Assembly: GCF_048553715.1 (NCBI RefSeq)
Contig: NZ_JBLZNC010000010.1
Coordinates: 35,633-99,632, forward strand
From: Sagittula sp048553715
Lineage (GTDB): Bacteria; Pseudomonadota; Alphaproteobacteria; Rhodobacterales; Rhodobacteraceae
DNA length: 64,000 nt
Reading direction: 5' to 3'
In this document: positions 1-9,599 of the stretch, one piece after another
Layout: every line of letters starts with the position of its first letter
How positions within the stretch are numbered: the first letter of the stretch is position 1
Translations under genes and position numbers: made by a program
Notes under the pieces: generated by a model
Database searches by the model: none
What the model was told of the DNA's origin: nothing
The model's input: only the letters and a program-made list of their open reading frames with translations

Positions 1-210
1 ATGGCTTTGGCCATGACGGGCGACGGGCTGTTGCTGGTGACCGATCAGACGCCGCGCCTGTCGGCCTATGACGCGCAGGGCACGCTGGTCGGGCGCTGCC
101 GGACGTTTTCGATTTTCGGCCATGGTCTGGCGGTGACGGCCCAAGGCGTGATCGTGATCGCCGAGATGTCGCCCGACCGTGTCAGCCTGCTTACCCCGAT
201 CGCGGACTGA
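1..210 (+). CDS. C-terminal end of a beta-propeller (NHL/SMP-30-like) protein, cut by the window edge
   Basis: Only the last 69 residues are visible; the frame is open to base 1, so the true start is probably upstream. The segment shows two short blade-like units of the type seen in NHL or SMP-30/gluconolactonase propellers (GLLLVTDQTPRLSAYD and GVIVIAEMSPDRVSLLTP). Substrate and cellular location cannot be judged. It converges on the RND permease gene, with a hairpin between the two stops. Confidence 0.5.
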   Translation: MALAMTGDGLLLVTDQTPRLSAYDAQGTLVGRCRTFSIFGHGLAVTAQGVIVIAEMSPDRVSLLTPIAD

Positions 211-231
211 GGGGCGCCAGATCAGCGCCCC
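211..231. terminator. Bidirectional hairpin between convergent genes
   Basis: A 7-bp perfect stem GGGGCGC/GCGCCCC with a 7-nt loop starts directly after the stop of the left-edge gene and lies 10 bp from the stop of the convergent RND gene. There is no clear U-tract on either strand. Its position supports a shared terminator. Confidence 0.55.
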
Positions 232-240
232 CCTTCGCCG

Positions 241-3200
241 TCAGGCGGTTTGCGCGGCGGAGACTTCGGTCTCCAGCCGCTTGGCCGCAGCCCCCGGTGC
301 CGCCCCCCAGCCTGCGATCAGACGGTAGAACACCGGCGTCAGGAACAGGGTAAACACCGTGGCAAAGCCCAGCCCGCCGACAATCACCCAGCCCACAGCA
401 ATGCGCGCCTCTGCCCCCGCGCCAGAGGTCAAGATCAACGGCAGGCCGCCAAAGATCGTCGACACCATGGTCATCATCACAGGCCGGATGCGCAGACGCA
501 TGGCATTGCGGATGGCGCTGTCGATGTTCTGGCCTTCCTCGCGCAGTTGGTTGGCAAATTCGACGATCAGGATGCCGTTCTTGGCCATCACACCGATCAG
601 CATCACCAGACCGATCTGGCTGTAGTAGTTCAGCGACCCGCCCGACAGGGAAATGGCCAGAACGGCGGCTGCCAGACCAAAGGGCACGGTCAGCATGATC
701 ACCACCGCGCTGGTCACGCTTTCAAACTGGGCGGCGAGGACCAGAAAGACCACAATCATCGCCACGCCGAACACCATATACATGGAGCTGGTGCTTTCGC
801 TCAGGGTTGCGGCCTCGCCGGTGAAGGTCACGCCCATGCCATCGGGCAGGATTTCGTCGGCCAGCGTGGTGGCGCGGTCCATGGCGGTGGACAGATCGAC
901 CCCGTCGCCAAGGTTGGCCTGCACGGACACCGACAAGGCACCGCCCTGACGTTCGATCTGTGCGGGGCTGACGGCCATTTCCAGCGTGGCAAGGGCGGAC
1001 ATGGGCACATAGCTGCCATCGTCAAGCCGGATGGAGATCGATTCGATATCCGACGGGTCGTCAATCGGCGGGCCACCGGGCACAAGGTTCACGTCTACCT
1101 CTGTGTCGTCCTGATAGACGCTGATGGCGGTTTCCCCCTGCACCATCGCGCTGAGCAGGCTGGTGACCTCGGCGCTGGTCAGCCCCATGTCGGCGGCGGC
1201 GGATTTGTCGATTGTGACCTGAAGCTGCGCATCCACCGCATCGTTGGACAGCTGCGGGTTGGCAAAGGTGTCGTCCTGCGCCATCGCCGCCACAAGGGAT
1301 TCCGCCGCCGCCGTGATGGCATCGACATTGGTGCCGGTCACAGCCAGCGTCAGCCCGCTGCCGCCGCCACGGATGTTCAGGCTGTTGGTGGTGCGGGCGC
1401 TGACCTGCACGCCGGGCACCCGCGACAGCTTGCCGCTGATGTCGGAGACCAGAGAATCCTGCGTGAAATCACGGTCCTGCCAGTCGGGCAGGCGCACGAT
1501 GATAAAGGCATTGGTGCCCCCGCCGACGCCGATGATGCTTTGCACCGTCTCGATCCGCCCGTCTTCGCGGTAAGGCGTCAGGATATCCTCGACCAGTGCG
1601 ACCTGTTCATCGAGATAGCTTGCCGTGGTGTCAGAAGCCCCGCGCGCCTGCACCAGAAAGAAGCCGCGATCCTCGCTTGGGGTGACGGTGGAGGGCAGGG
1701 TGGTGGCCGCGCCCACGGCAATCATGACAAAGCCACCGGCCACCGCCAGAACCAGCAGCGGGGTGCGGATGGCAAAGTCGATCACATGGTCAAAGCCGCG
1801 CGACAGCGCATTGGGGGCGGTGATTGTCGGGGCTGCCGCCTGTCCGCGACCGGGGTCCAGCAACGCGCTGAGCACCGGCGCCAGCGTCAGCGCGGTAAAG
1901 GACGACAGCGTCACCGCAAAGGCCAGCACAAAGCCGAATTCGGAAAACACGCCGCCCGCCTGCCCGGGCAGGAAAGAAATCGGGATAAACACCGCAGCCA
2001 GCGTGGCGGTGGTGGAAATCACGGCAAAGAAGACCTCGTTCGTGCCGGCGGCTGCGGCGGCAAAGGGGCCCATCCCCTCCTTGCGTTTGCGCACGATGTT
2101 CTCGATCACAACGATGGCATCATCCACCACCATGCCCGTGGCCAGAACCAGCGCCAACAGGCTGATGGTGTTGACCGAAAACCCCGTCAGCCAGATCGCG
2201 GCCAGCGTCCCGATCAGCGCCACGGGAATCGTCACAGCCGGGATAAAGGTCGCACGGGCCGAGCGCAGAAAGGCAAAGATCACCACCACCACAATGCCGG
2301 TGGCCAGCAGGATCGAGGTAAAGACCTCGGAAATCGACCCTTCGATAAAGATCCCGTCGTCCGAGGTGACAAGCAGTTCGACCCCCTCCGGCATCTGGCG
2401 GCGCAGCTCTGCCACGGCGGTGCCCACCTCGCGCGAGATGTCGAGCGTGTTGCCGATGGACTGGCGGGTGATGTCCAGCCCGATGGCGGTCTGGCCATTC
2501 ACGCGGGCAAAGACGTCACTGTCCTCGGGCAGCAGTTGCACAAGGGCGATGTCGGCCACCTGCGTCGTGTCGTTGACCTGAATTTCCTTAATCATGTCGA
2601 CGGTGACATTCTCGTTCGCCACGCTCAGCGCAAGGGTCTGGGTCTGCGATTCCAGCTCGCCCAGCGGGGTGTCATCGCGCAGGATTTCCAGCGCATCGGC
2701 CACGTCGAACACATCCAGACCACGGCTGAGCATCGACGGCACGTTCAGCGTGACGCGGAATTCGTTGGGGCGGCTGCCGCGGACCGTCACTTCGGCGATG
2801 CCGTCGATGGTGGACAGGCGTTCATAGACCACATCCTCGGCCAGCCGTGTCAGCTCATCGAGCGAGGCATCTCCCAACAGCGCCAGACGGATGATCGCGT
2901 CGGAGTTGCTGTCGCTTTTGCTGACGGTGGGGTCATCCACATCATCGGGCAGCTGGCGCAGCGTGTCGGACACGATCTCGCGGGCCTCATTGGCGGCCAC
3001 ATCCACGTCCGTATCATCGGATAGATCAATCGTGATGCGGCTTTGCCCGCTGGAGGAGGTCGATTCCATATAGGACAGGCCTTCGAGCGCGCTGAGCGCG
3101 TCCTCCAGCACTTGGGTGATCTCCTTGTCGACCGTGGCGGGCACCGCGCCATCGTAATCGGTGCGCACAGACAGGACCGGCTGGTCCACGTCGGGCATTT

Positions 3201-3333
3201 CGCGCACGTCTACGGCTGTAAGCGCGGCGATGCCTGCGATGATGACCAGCAGGTTCAGAACGATGCCAAAGATCGGGCGCGCGACAAAGGTTTGGGCGAA
3301 ACCCGATTTGCGCAGGGCGGATTCAATTGCCAT
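241..3333 (-). CDS. RND (HAE1 family) multidrug efflux permease
   Basis: Inner-membrane proton-driven efflux pump of the AcrB/MexB class, about 1030 residues, the normal length for the family. An N-terminal membrane segment (about residues 20-42) is followed by a large periplasmic porter region, then a block of membrane helices containing GMVVDDAIVVIEN with the paired proton-relay aspartates (D404-D405). The pattern repeats in the second half. I chose the ATG at 3333; a GTG four codons upstream is also in frame. It overlaps the end of the upstream adaptor gene, so the two are translationally coupled parts of one pump. No outer-membrane channel gene is in the window. Substrate unknown. Confidence 0.92.
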   Translation of the reverse strand: MAIESALRKSGFAQTFVARPIFGIVLNLLVIIAGIAALTAVDVREMPDVDQPVLSVRTDYDGAVPATVDKEITQVLEDALSALEGLSYMESTSSSGQSRITIDLSDDTDVDVAANEAREIVSDTLRQLPDDVDDPTVSKSDSNSDAIIRLALLGDASLDELTRLAEDVVYERLSTIDGIAEVTVRGSRPNEFRVTLNVPSMLSRGLDVFDVADALEILRDDTPLGELESQTQTLALSVANENVTVDMIKEIQVNDTTQVADIALVQLLPEDSDVFARVNGQTAIGLDITRQSIGNTLDISREVGTAVAELRRQMPEGVELLVTSDDGIFIEGSISEVFTSILLATGIVVVVIFAFLRSARATFIPAVTIPVALIGTLAAIWLTGFSVNTISLLALVLATGMVVDDAIVVIENIVRKRKEGMGPFAAAAAGTNEVFFAVISTTATLAAVFIPISFLPGQAGGVFSEFGFVLAFAVTLSSFTALTLAPVLSALLDPGRGQAAAPTITAPNALSRGFDHVIDFAIRTPLLVLAVAGGFVMIAVGAATTLPSTVTPSEDRGFFLVQARGASDTTASYLDEQVALVEDILTPYREDGRIETVQSIIGVGGGTNAFIIVRLPDWQDRDFTQDSLVSDISGKLSRVPGVQVSARTTNSLNIRGGGSGLTLAVTGTNVDAITAAAESLVAAMAQDDTFANPQLSNDAVDAQLQVTIDKSAAADMGLTSAEVTSLLSAMVQGETAISVYQDDTEVDVNLVPGGPPIDDPSDIESISIRLDDGSYVPMSALATLEMAVSPAQIERQGGALSVSVQANLGDGVDLSTAMDRATTLADEILPDGMGVTFTGEAATLSESTSSMYMVFGVAMIVVFLVLAAQFESVTSAVVIMLTVPFGLAAAVLAISLSGGSLNYYSQIGLVMLIGVMAKNGILIVEFANQLREEGQNIDSAIRNAMRLRIRPVMMTMVSTIFGGLPLILTSGAGAEARIAVGWVIVGGLGFATVFTLFLTPVFYRLIAGWGAAPGAAAKRLETEVSAAQTA

Positions 3334-4462
3334 TCTGACCACCACGCGGCTGGCTGGCGTCGACGACGGTGGCGCCCTCGCGCAGCTTGGCCGCGCCTTC
3401 GGTCACCACCATGGCACCCAAATCGACATCGGTGTCGATCCACAGCGTATTGCCGTCACGGTAGCGGATCGTGGCGGGGTGGCGGCTGACCTTGCCCTCG
3501 GTGGCAATCCAGATGCCCGCGCCGCTGCGGTCCCATGTCAGGGCGGTGGCGGGCACGGTGGGCATCGGGTCATAGTCCTGGCTCAGCCGCACGGCAAAGG
3601 TCATGCCGGGCAGCAGCAGTCCTTCGGAGTTGTCGATCTCGGCGCGGACGGTGGCGCTGCGGGTGACATCATCAAGGTTGGCATCGAATTCGGTGATCTC
3701 TCCGGTGAATGTCCGACCGGCATAGGTTGGCGTGCCGATGGTCACGCTGCGCCCCACCTCGAGAAAGGCGATGGAGCGTTCGGGCACCTCGAATTCGGCC
3801 ACGATGCTGCTGGTGTCGACCACGGTGGCAATCGTCTCGCCCGATTGAAGGTAGTCGCCCACGGTCAGATCGGTCAGGCCGATGCGTCCGGCGATGGGCG
3901 CGCGGATGATGCGTTCGTCCACGGCGTCCTGTGCCAGACCGACGTTGGCCTCGGCCAGACGCAGGGCGACCTCGGCCTCTTGGATGGTGGCCCCTGCGAC
4001 GGTCTGGCGGCCCAGCGTGTCATACCTGTCAAAGGTCGCCTGCGCCTGATCGCGTTCAGCCAGCCCGATCTCCAGCTCCAGCTGTTCGACGGTATCGTCA
4101 AGCTGCGCAATCACATCGCCTGCCTTCACCATGGGCTGGCTGGCGGGGCGGGTGTCCACCACCTGCCCGCTGACGCTGCTGATCACCGCGACGCTGCGCA
4201 GGGATTTGGCGCTGCCGACGGTGCGTAGCGTGGCGGTGTAGCTTTGCGCCTCAAGCGGGGCGAGCACGACAGTTGTCGCGCCACCGCCCCCACGTCGCCC
4301 GCCCGGACCGGGGCGCCCACCGCCTGCGGCCGGTGCCGCCTTGGCGCTGCTGTCCTCAGCCCCGCCCAGATAAGGCGCGACAATGGCAGGCAGGCCAAAG
4401 GTATAACTGTAGGCCCCGCATAAAATGGCGAGTGAAATGGTAAAAATCAGAATATTCCGCAT
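3323..4462 (-). CDS. HlyD-type periplasmic adaptor of an RND efflux pump
   Basis: Membrane fusion protein of 379 residues that links the RND permease to an outer-membrane channel. It has an N-terminal membrane anchor or signal (residues 1-25), then a low-complexity Gly/Arg/Pro-rich linker around residues 47-60. The lipoyl/biotinyl-like half motifs flank an alpha-helical hairpin (about residues 95-190, ending APIAGRIGLTDLTVGDYL). Beta-barrel and membrane-proximal domains follow. The stop overlaps the permease start. The glycine-rich linker is the only unusual feature. The specific drug or metabolite exported is unknown. Confidence 0.88.
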   Translation of the reverse strand: MRNILIFTISLAILCGAYSYTFGLPAIVAPYLGGAEDSSAKAAPAAGGGRPGPGGRRGGGGATTVVLAPLEAQSYTATLRTVGSAKSLRSVAVISSVSGQVVDTRPASQPMVKAGDVIAQLDDTVEQLELEIGLAERDQAQATFDRYDTLGRQTVAGATIQEAEVALRLAEANVGLAQDAVDERIIRAPIAGRIGLTDLTVGDYLQSGETIATVVDTSSIVAEFEVPERSIAFLEVGRSVTIGTPTYAGRTFTGEITEFDANLDDVTRSATVRAEIDNSEGLLLPGMTFAVRLSQDYDPMPTVPATALTWDRSGAGIWIATEGKVSRHPATIRYRDGNTLWIDTDVDLGAMVVTEGAAKLREGATVVDASQPRGGQNGN

Positions 4463-4584
4463 ACGGGCGTCCCTTGGCTGACAAAGCGCGAGCTATGGCT
4501 TCTTTACGCAGTGTCAGGGGATTCCCGTCGCAGAATTTGTTCTTTTTCATGCGGAATTGATACACATCCGCGTGATCGCCGGAA

Positions 4585-5484
4585 TTAGCCGCAGTTAAAG
4601 GCCGCCACCCCTGCGCCAATCAGCACGATGCCCGCCAATGTCACAAGGCTTAGCGGCTCGGACAGCAGGGGGATGGCCATGAGCGCCGCCAGCGCAGGTG
4701 CTGCGGCCCCCATGGTGGCACAGCGTTCTGCCCCCAGCCGCATGATCGCAAATCCGTAGGTGACACTGGCAATGACGCCCACGCCCAAGCCCTGCACCAG
4801 CACAAAGGGGAGCGCCTGTATCAGGCTGTACTGCCCCCAGTTTGTGGGCACCGTGCCGGTTGCGACGAGCCCCAGCATCAGCGCGCTCGACGGCAGGGCA
4901 ATCACCAGCGCGCAGCCCACAGGGTCCAGCCCGGACACCCGCATGGCGATGGTATAGGCGGCCCAGAACAGGCTGGCACACAGCAGGGCCGCCGCCCCTT
5001 GCCACGGCAGCGCCTGCCCTTGGGCCACGATCAACAAAAGCGCGCCGCCGGTGATCACACAAAGCGCCAGCATGCCGCGCCGCGACGGGCTTGTGCCGGT
5101 CAGAAGCCGCATCAGGATGGCAACGCCGACCGGTGCCATGCCCGCAATCAGCGCCGCCACATGCGCCGCAGAGGTCAGCGCCCCGCCGGTCACCGCCAGC
5201 GCAAAGAAGGGGATGCCCGCGCCCACAGCGATCACCGCACAGCAGCGCCAACCGGCGCGTCGGATCATCTTCAGGCGCGCGGGCAGGAACGGCAGGAACA
5301 CCAGACCGGGCACCAACGCGCGGGCCAGTGCCACATCGCCAAAGGCCAGCGGGCTGGCGGCGGTGGCGCGGGTGGTCAACGCGAAGGCTGCCCAGATCAG
5401 CACCGTCAGCGCCATGGCAGCTATGCCGATGAGGCGCGCGCCATCGGCGGGCCGGGAGAGGGGGATGTTGGTGTCTGCCTGCAT
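4585..5484 (-). CDS. DMT-family (EamA) transporter
   Basis: Inner-membrane protein of 299 residues with about ten hydrophobic helices in two repeated EamA halves, the layout of drug/metabolite and amino-acid exporters. I used the ATG at 5484 (MQADTNIPLS); the open frame extends further upstream, but that part reads antisense into the neighbouring regulator gene and is not protein-like. It is divergent from an Lrp/AsnC regulator across 112 bp. This arrangement is common for amino-acid exporters controlled by the adjacent regulator, so export of an amino acid or analogue is a reasonable inference, not shown by the sequence. Confidence 0.85.
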   Translation of the reverse strand: MQADTNIPLSRPADGARLIGIAAMALTVLIWAAFALTTRATAASPLAFGDVALARALVPGLVFLPFLPARLKMIRRAGWRCCAVIAVGAGIPFFALAVTGGALTSAAHVAALIAGMAPVGVAILMRLLTGTSPSRRGMLALCVITGGALLLIVAQGQALPWQGAAALLCASLFWAAYTIAMRVSGLDPVGCALVIALPSSALMLGLVATGTVPTNWGQYSLIQALPFVLVQGLGVGVIASVTYGFAIMRLGAERCATMGAAAPALAALMAIPLLSEPLSLVTLAGIVLIGAGVAAFNCG

Positions 5485-5596
5485 GTCTGTGCCCTTGAGT
5501 TCTGTCGGGGCAATATGCGCCAAAGCGCCTGCGGACGGATTGCGTAATAGATCAAGCGGAGGGTATATTTTAGCAGAATATGCCAAAAGGTGCGCC

Positions 5597-6055
5597 ATGG
5601 ACGACAAAGACCGCCAAATCATCCGCGAGCTGCAGCGGGACGGGCGGCTGACCAACCAGCAACTGTCAGAGCGGGTGAACCTGTCGCCCTCTCCATGCTT
5701 GCGGCGAGTGCGCAATCTGGAAAAGGCCGGGGTGATCCGGGGCTACACCGCCCTTGTGGACGAGGCGGAAATGGGCCTGTCGATGACCGCCTTTGTGCGC
5801 ATCACGCTGGAACGCCATACCGAGGAAGTGTCGCGCAATTTCGAAGAAAGCGTGCGCCATATCGAGGAAATTCAGGACTGTTACGTCATGGCGGGCGGGG
5901 CGGATTACCTGCTGCGCGTGCTGGTCGCGGACCTGCAGGCCTACGAGCGCTTCGTGCGGCAAAAACTGCATCGCATTACGTCGATCGCGTCGATTGACAC
6001 GGGTTTTGCCTATGGGGTGGTCAAGCGCGCGACGGTGTTCCCGCGCGACCAGTAA
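5597..6055 (+). CDS. Lrp/AsnC family transcriptional regulator
   Basis: A 152-residue protein of typical Lrp size. The N-terminal helix-turn-helix spans about residues 5-50 (DDKDRQIIRELQRDGRLT, then LSPSPCLRRVRNLEKAGVI). A C-terminal RAM/AsnC ligand-binding domain follows, with the usual VMAGGADYLLRV core. The ATG at 5597 gives the canonical N-terminus. It is divergent from the DMT exporter, which is its most likely target; Lrp-type regulators usually sense amino acids. The effector is unknown. Confidence 0.92.
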   Translation: MDDKDRQIIRELQRDGRLTNQQLSERVNLSPSPCLRRVRNLEKAGVIRGYTALVDEAEMGLSMTAFVRITLERHTEEVSRNFEESVRHIEEIQDCYVMAGGADYLLRVLVADLQAYERFVRQKLHRITSIASIDTGFAYGVVKRATVFPRDQ

Positions 6056-6090
6056 GCGCAGATTTTATTTCCCGACAAAAAGAATTGGTC

Positions 6091-6119
6091 TTGCGATTCG
6101 GCAATGCGCATCTTATGCG
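6091..6119 (+). promoter_or_regulatory. Candidate promoter and operator for the siderophore receptor gene
   Basis: A -35-like TTGCGA (6091-6096) is spaced 17 bp from a -10-like TATGCG (6114-6119). A perfect inverted repeat CGCAT-CTT-ATGCG (6107-6119) covers the -10. It is not a recognisable Fur, Irr or RirA consensus. Regulation by an iron-responsive repressor is inferred only from the gene downstream. Confidence 0.35.
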
Positions 6120-6228
6120 AGCGACATAAATGTGCAGATCGCATGCAGTTTTCGCTCGTGAAAAATGCAGCGACGGACACCAAAAGCCAGCCAACGCCAG
6201 CTTTGCCAAATCATACAAAGGGACAGAC

Positions 6229-8481
6229 ATGGCAAATGCGGGGAAAAGGCTCGCCAACGGGACGGCGTTGGCATTGGCGTGGACACTTGGGGCTGCGCCG
6301 GCAATGGCACAGGAGGGCACCGATCTTGGCGTGCTGGTCCTGACCGCCGAGGAACAGATCAAACAGGCGCTCGGGGTGTCGACGATCACCGCCGAGGATC
6401 TGGAAAAACAGCCCGTCGTCAATGACATCGCCGAAGCCATCCGCAAGATGCCCGGCGTGAACCTGAGCGGCACCTCGCCGTCCGGGCAGCGCGGCAACCA
6501 GCGTCAGGTCGATATTCGCGGCATGGGGCCGGAAAACGTGCTGATCCTGATCGACGGCAAGCCCGTGCTGTCGCGCACGGCGGTCAAACAGGGCCGGTCG
6601 GGTGAACGTGACACGCGGGGCGACACCAACTGGGTGCCCGCCGAGATGGTCGAAAGCATCGAGGTCATCCGTGGCCCGGCGGCGGCGCGCTACGGCTCTG
6701 GCGCGGCGGGTGGTGTGGTCAACATCATCACCAAAGCGCCCGAAGACGACCTGCTGCAACTGTCGATGAAATTCGATTCCCCCGAAAGCGATCTGGAAGG
6801 GGCAACGCAGCGCTACAACCTGCTGTGGGCCAAACGCCTGAACGAGGATTTCGCCCTGCGCTTCTCGGGCAGCTACAACAAGACCGAAGCCGATGATCCG
6901 GACGTCAACGAGGCGACGGCCGAATGTACCACGGACAGCACCACCGGCGAGGAGACCTGCGGAACCGTCGCAGCAGGGTCCGAAGGTGTGATCAATCAGG
7001 ATGCTGAACTGCGCCTGACATGGCAGCCGAACACCACAGACACGTTCGATCTTGATCTGGGGTATTCGCGGCAGGGCAACCTGTATGCGGGCGATGTTCT
7101 GTTGGGCGGGCAGCTTGGGGCCAGCGGCAACGAGCTGATCAACAACCTTGCCGATGATGGTGAAGAAACCAATTCGATGACCCGCAATACGGTCGCGCTG
7201 ACCCATCGCGGGGATTACGGCTGGGGCGGCATCATGAGCTATCTGCAGTACGAACACACCTCCAACCGTCGCCTGACCGAAGGCGCAGCGGGCGGTGGCG
7301 AAGGCCGCATCAACGCAGACGATACCTTTGACGAGGCGGTGCTGGAAGCGGTCGCGGGCAAGACCGAGGTCTATCTTGACCATGCGTTTGGCCAGCGCCC
7401 GTCAAGCCTGACGCTTGGCGCCGAAGTGCGGTGGGAGCGTCTGGATCTGGAGGATTACAGCTCTTTCAGCACGATTACTTCGGACGACGGGTCGTATGAT
7501 TCCGAAAGCGGCGATCCCGTCACCGAGCAGTTGAATGTCGGCCTTTATGTCGAGGACAACATCCAATGGACCGACCGACTGACGCTGACCCCGTCGGCGC
7601 GTCTGGATTGGGGTGACAGCTTTGGCTGGAACGCTTCGGGGGGCCTGAACGCGTCTTATGCGCTCAGTGACGCATGGACGATCAAGGGCGGCGTGGCGCG
7701 GGCGTTCAAATCGCCGACGCTGTACCAGACATCGGACACCTATGTGTATGTGACCAACGGCAACGGCTGTCCCTATCCCAACTACCGCGATGGACCCTGC
7801 TACGTTCTGGGCAATGACGATCTTGATCCAGAAACCTCGATCAACTCGGAAATCGGTGTGGCCTACAACGGGCTGAACGGCATCAATGCGACGCTGACTT
7901 ACTTCCACAACGATTACCGCGACAAGATCCAGGCTGGCACGCAACAGATCGGGTCCGCAGTGGTCGACGGTGACGACGTGCGCATCTACGAATGGATGAA
8001 TGTCTCTGAATCGCGGGTCGAAGGGCTGGAGGGCAGCTTTTCCGCGCCGCTGCGCGACAACCTGACCTTCCGCGCGAATGGCACCTATATGATCGCGTCC
8101 GAGCAAGAGCTGGAGCTGGATGGCGGGTCCAACGTCACTGTGCCGCTGTCGCTGGTCCCCAAATACACGATCAACGCATCGTTGGAATGGCAGGCCACGG
8201 ATCGGCTGTCGATCATCCCGTCGCTGACCCATTACGGCAAGATCGAGGCCACGGAATACAGCGCCACGACCGGCTATGCCGTGGATGATGCCGATCTGGA
8301 GGACCGCGACTCCTACACGCTGTACAACCTGTCGATGTCCTATGAGTTCGACAACGGTCTGGATCTCAGCGCGGGTGTGACCAACCTGTTCGACAAGGAC
8401 ATCCTGCGGTCGGGCGATGGGGCCAACACCTATAACGAACCCGGTCGGGCCTATTACGTCGGTCTGACCAAGACGTTCTGA
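6229..8481 (+). CDS. fepA: TonB-dependent ferric catecholate (enterobactin-type) receptor
   Basis: Outer-membrane receptor of 750 residues. The ATG at 6229 follows the ribosome site AAAGGGA and starts a signal peptide ending near AMA-Q (residue 28). A TonB-box-like stretch (GVLVLTAEE) is followed by the plug domain with blocks very close to E. coli FepA, such as DIRGMGPENVLILIDGKPV, RGPAAARYGSGAAGGVVNII and the GERDTRGDT segment. The 22-strand barrel ends with the expected terminal phenylalanine (GLTKTF). It is the first gene of a co-directional siderophore locus, so the ligand is probably the ferric form of the catecholate made by the genes downstream. Confidence 0.93.
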   Translation: MANAGKRLANGTALALAWTLGAAPAMAQEGTDLGVLVLTAEEQIKQALGVSTITAEDLEKQPVVNDIAEAIRKMPGVNLSGTSPSGQRGNQRQVDIRGMGPENVLILIDGKPVLSRTAVKQGRSGERDTRGDTNWVPAEMVESIEVIRGPAAARYGSGAAGGVVNIITKAPEDDLLQLSMKFDSPESDLEGATQRYNLLWAKRLNEDFALRFSGSYNKTEADDPDVNEATAECTTDSTTGEETCGTVAAGSEGVINQDAELRLTWQPNTTDTFDLDLGYSRQGNLYAGDVLLGGQLGASGNELINNLADDGEETNSMTRNTVALTHRGDYGWGGIMSYLQYEHTSNRRLTEGAAGGGEGRINADDTFDEAVLEAVAGKTEVYLDHAFGQRPSSLTLGAEVRWERLDLEDYSSFSTITSDDGSYDSESGDPVTEQLNVGLYVEDNIQWTDRLTLTPSARLDWGDSFGWNASGGLNASYALSDAWTIKGGVARAFKSPTLYQTSDTYVYVTNGNGCPYPNYRDGPCYVLGNDDLDPETSINSEIGVAYNGLNGINATLTYFHNDYRDKIQAGTQQIGSAVVDGDDVRIYEWMNVSESRVEGLEGSFSAPLRDNLTFRANGTYMIASEQELELDGGSNVTVPLSLVPKYTINASLEWQATDRLSIIPSLTHYGKIEATEYSATTGYAVDDADLEDRDSYTLYNLSMSYEFDNGLDLSAGVTNLFDKDILRSGDGANTYNEPGRAYYVGLTKTF

Positions 8482-8487
8482 TCCTGT

Positions 8488-8517
8488 GCGCCTCCCGCAG
8501 CGATGTTGCGGGGGCGC
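8488..8517 (+). terminator. Intercistronic GC-rich hairpin after fepA
   Basis: An 11-bp stem with one bulged T (GCGCC-T-CCCGCA paired to TGCGGGGGCGC) and a 7-nt loop starts 7 bp after the fepA stop. There is no U-tract, so it may lower expression of the downstream genes or stabilise the fepA message rather than fully terminate. Confidence 0.45.
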
Positions 8518-8549
8518 TGACACCCCATCACGACACAAAAGGCGCGGAG

Positions 8550-9461
8550 ATGATCCGAATTGCAATCGCAGCCCTGTTTTTCCAGACCCTTGCGGTGGTG
8601 GCGCAGCCAGCGTCCGACCCTTTGGGGCCATCGGTGATCGACACCGGCTCTGATATTGTCATGACGCATGACTTTACCCTGCCGTCGCCGGATGCGGGGC
8701 CGGATTACCGCGTGGGTGTGCTGGTGCCGCGCGGGCCCGCGCCTGAGGCGGGCTTTCCTGTGGTTTACATGCTGGACGGTCAGGCGGTGCTGGAGCTTTT
8801 GGATGACGGCACGCTTGCCGGTTTGCCGGACACAAGCCCCGCCGTGATTGTCACGCTGGGCTATGACACCGACGCGCGTTTCGCCACGCTGGCGCGGACC
8901 CGCGATTACACCCCCCCGGCCGAGGATGGCCAGCCCGTGGTTGATCCGCGCGACAGGCCCGCGGGCGAGGCGGCGGCGTTCTTGCAGCGGTTGCGCGCTG
9001 ACGTGCTGCCCCGTGTGGCGCAGATCGCGCCGGTTGATGCGGGGCGCAGCACGCTGTGGGGACATTCCTATGGCGGGTTGTTTGTGCTGTATGCGGCGAT
9101 GCAGGCGGACAGCCCCTTTGCCCAGCATGTCTCGGCCAGCCCTTCGCTGTGGTGGGACTACGCCAAGTTTATGGCAAGGCTGGAGCGTGCCGCGCCCGAT
9201 TTCCCCAATCGCCCGCTGGCCCTGCATCAGGGGGCAGAGGAACGCGCCCGCGCCAGCCGTCCGACCAATCCCAACGCGCAAAAGCTGGTGCAGATGCGGG
9301 CGGCGCTGTCTGAGACCGCGTTCGAGGATCTCGCCGCCAGTTTGGCGGGGGCCGGTGTGCCGGTGCGTGAAACGGTCTTTCCGGGGCTCAGCCATGGCGA
9401 AAGCTTTGGGGCCTCGGCCCTGCACACGCTCAACGCGGTGTTTGCGGGGCGCGCGCCCTAG
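8550..9461 (+). CDS. Exported alpha/beta hydrolase, probable siderophore trilactone esterase (IroE/Fes-like)
   Basis: A 303-residue protein with a signal peptide (residues 1-19, ending near AQP) and the esterase family core. The nucleophile motif GHSYGG lies at about residues 170-175, preceded by PVVYMLDGQAVLELLDD, and the catalytic histidine is likely in GLSHGESF near the end. This is the layout of IroE/BesA-type hydrolases that open the triserine lactone of enterobactin-like siderophores. The signal peptide implies periplasmic action, like IroE and unlike cytosolic Fes. It sits between the receptor gene and the biosynthesis genes. Another exported ester hydrolase role cannot be excluded. 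Confidence 0.78.
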   Translation: MIRIAIAALFFQTLAVVAQPASDPLGPSVIDTGSDIVMTHDFTLPSPDAGPDYRVGVLVPRGPAPEAGFPVVYMLDGQAVLELLDDGTLAGLPDTSPAVIVTLGYDTDARFATLARTRDYTPPAEDGQPVVDPRDRPAGEAAAFLQRLRADVLPRVAQIAPVDAGRSTLWGHSYGGLFVLYAAMQADSPFAQHVSASPSLWWDYAKFMARLERAAPDFPNRPLALHQGAEERARASRPTNPNAQKLVQMRAALSETAFEDLAASLAGAGVPVRETVFPGLSHGESFGASALHTLNAVFAGRAP

Positions 9462-9599
9462 GCGGCGCAGCTTTTGCGGGGTGGTCCGACCCTGCCCGCT
9501 GTGATGTGCAGCGCGACATCAGCCACGGCCCCAACGGGCCGCAGCCAAGGGCAAACAGATGATCGGGGCCATGTCCCCATTGCTTGAAAGAGGCTGAAC

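Noticed and set aside
250..3024. Very long open frame (924 codons) antisense to the RND permease
   Set aside because: Composition is dominated by His, Gln, Arg and Gly as expected from the complement of a GC-rich gene; no domain or ribosome site. The opposite strand encodes a clear RND pump.
6056..6228. Fur, Irr or RirA box before fepA
   Set aside because: No acceptable match to the GATAATGAT-type, TTTAGAA-N-TTCTAAA-type or TGA-N9-TCA-type sites was seen by eye; only an unassigned palindrome is reported.
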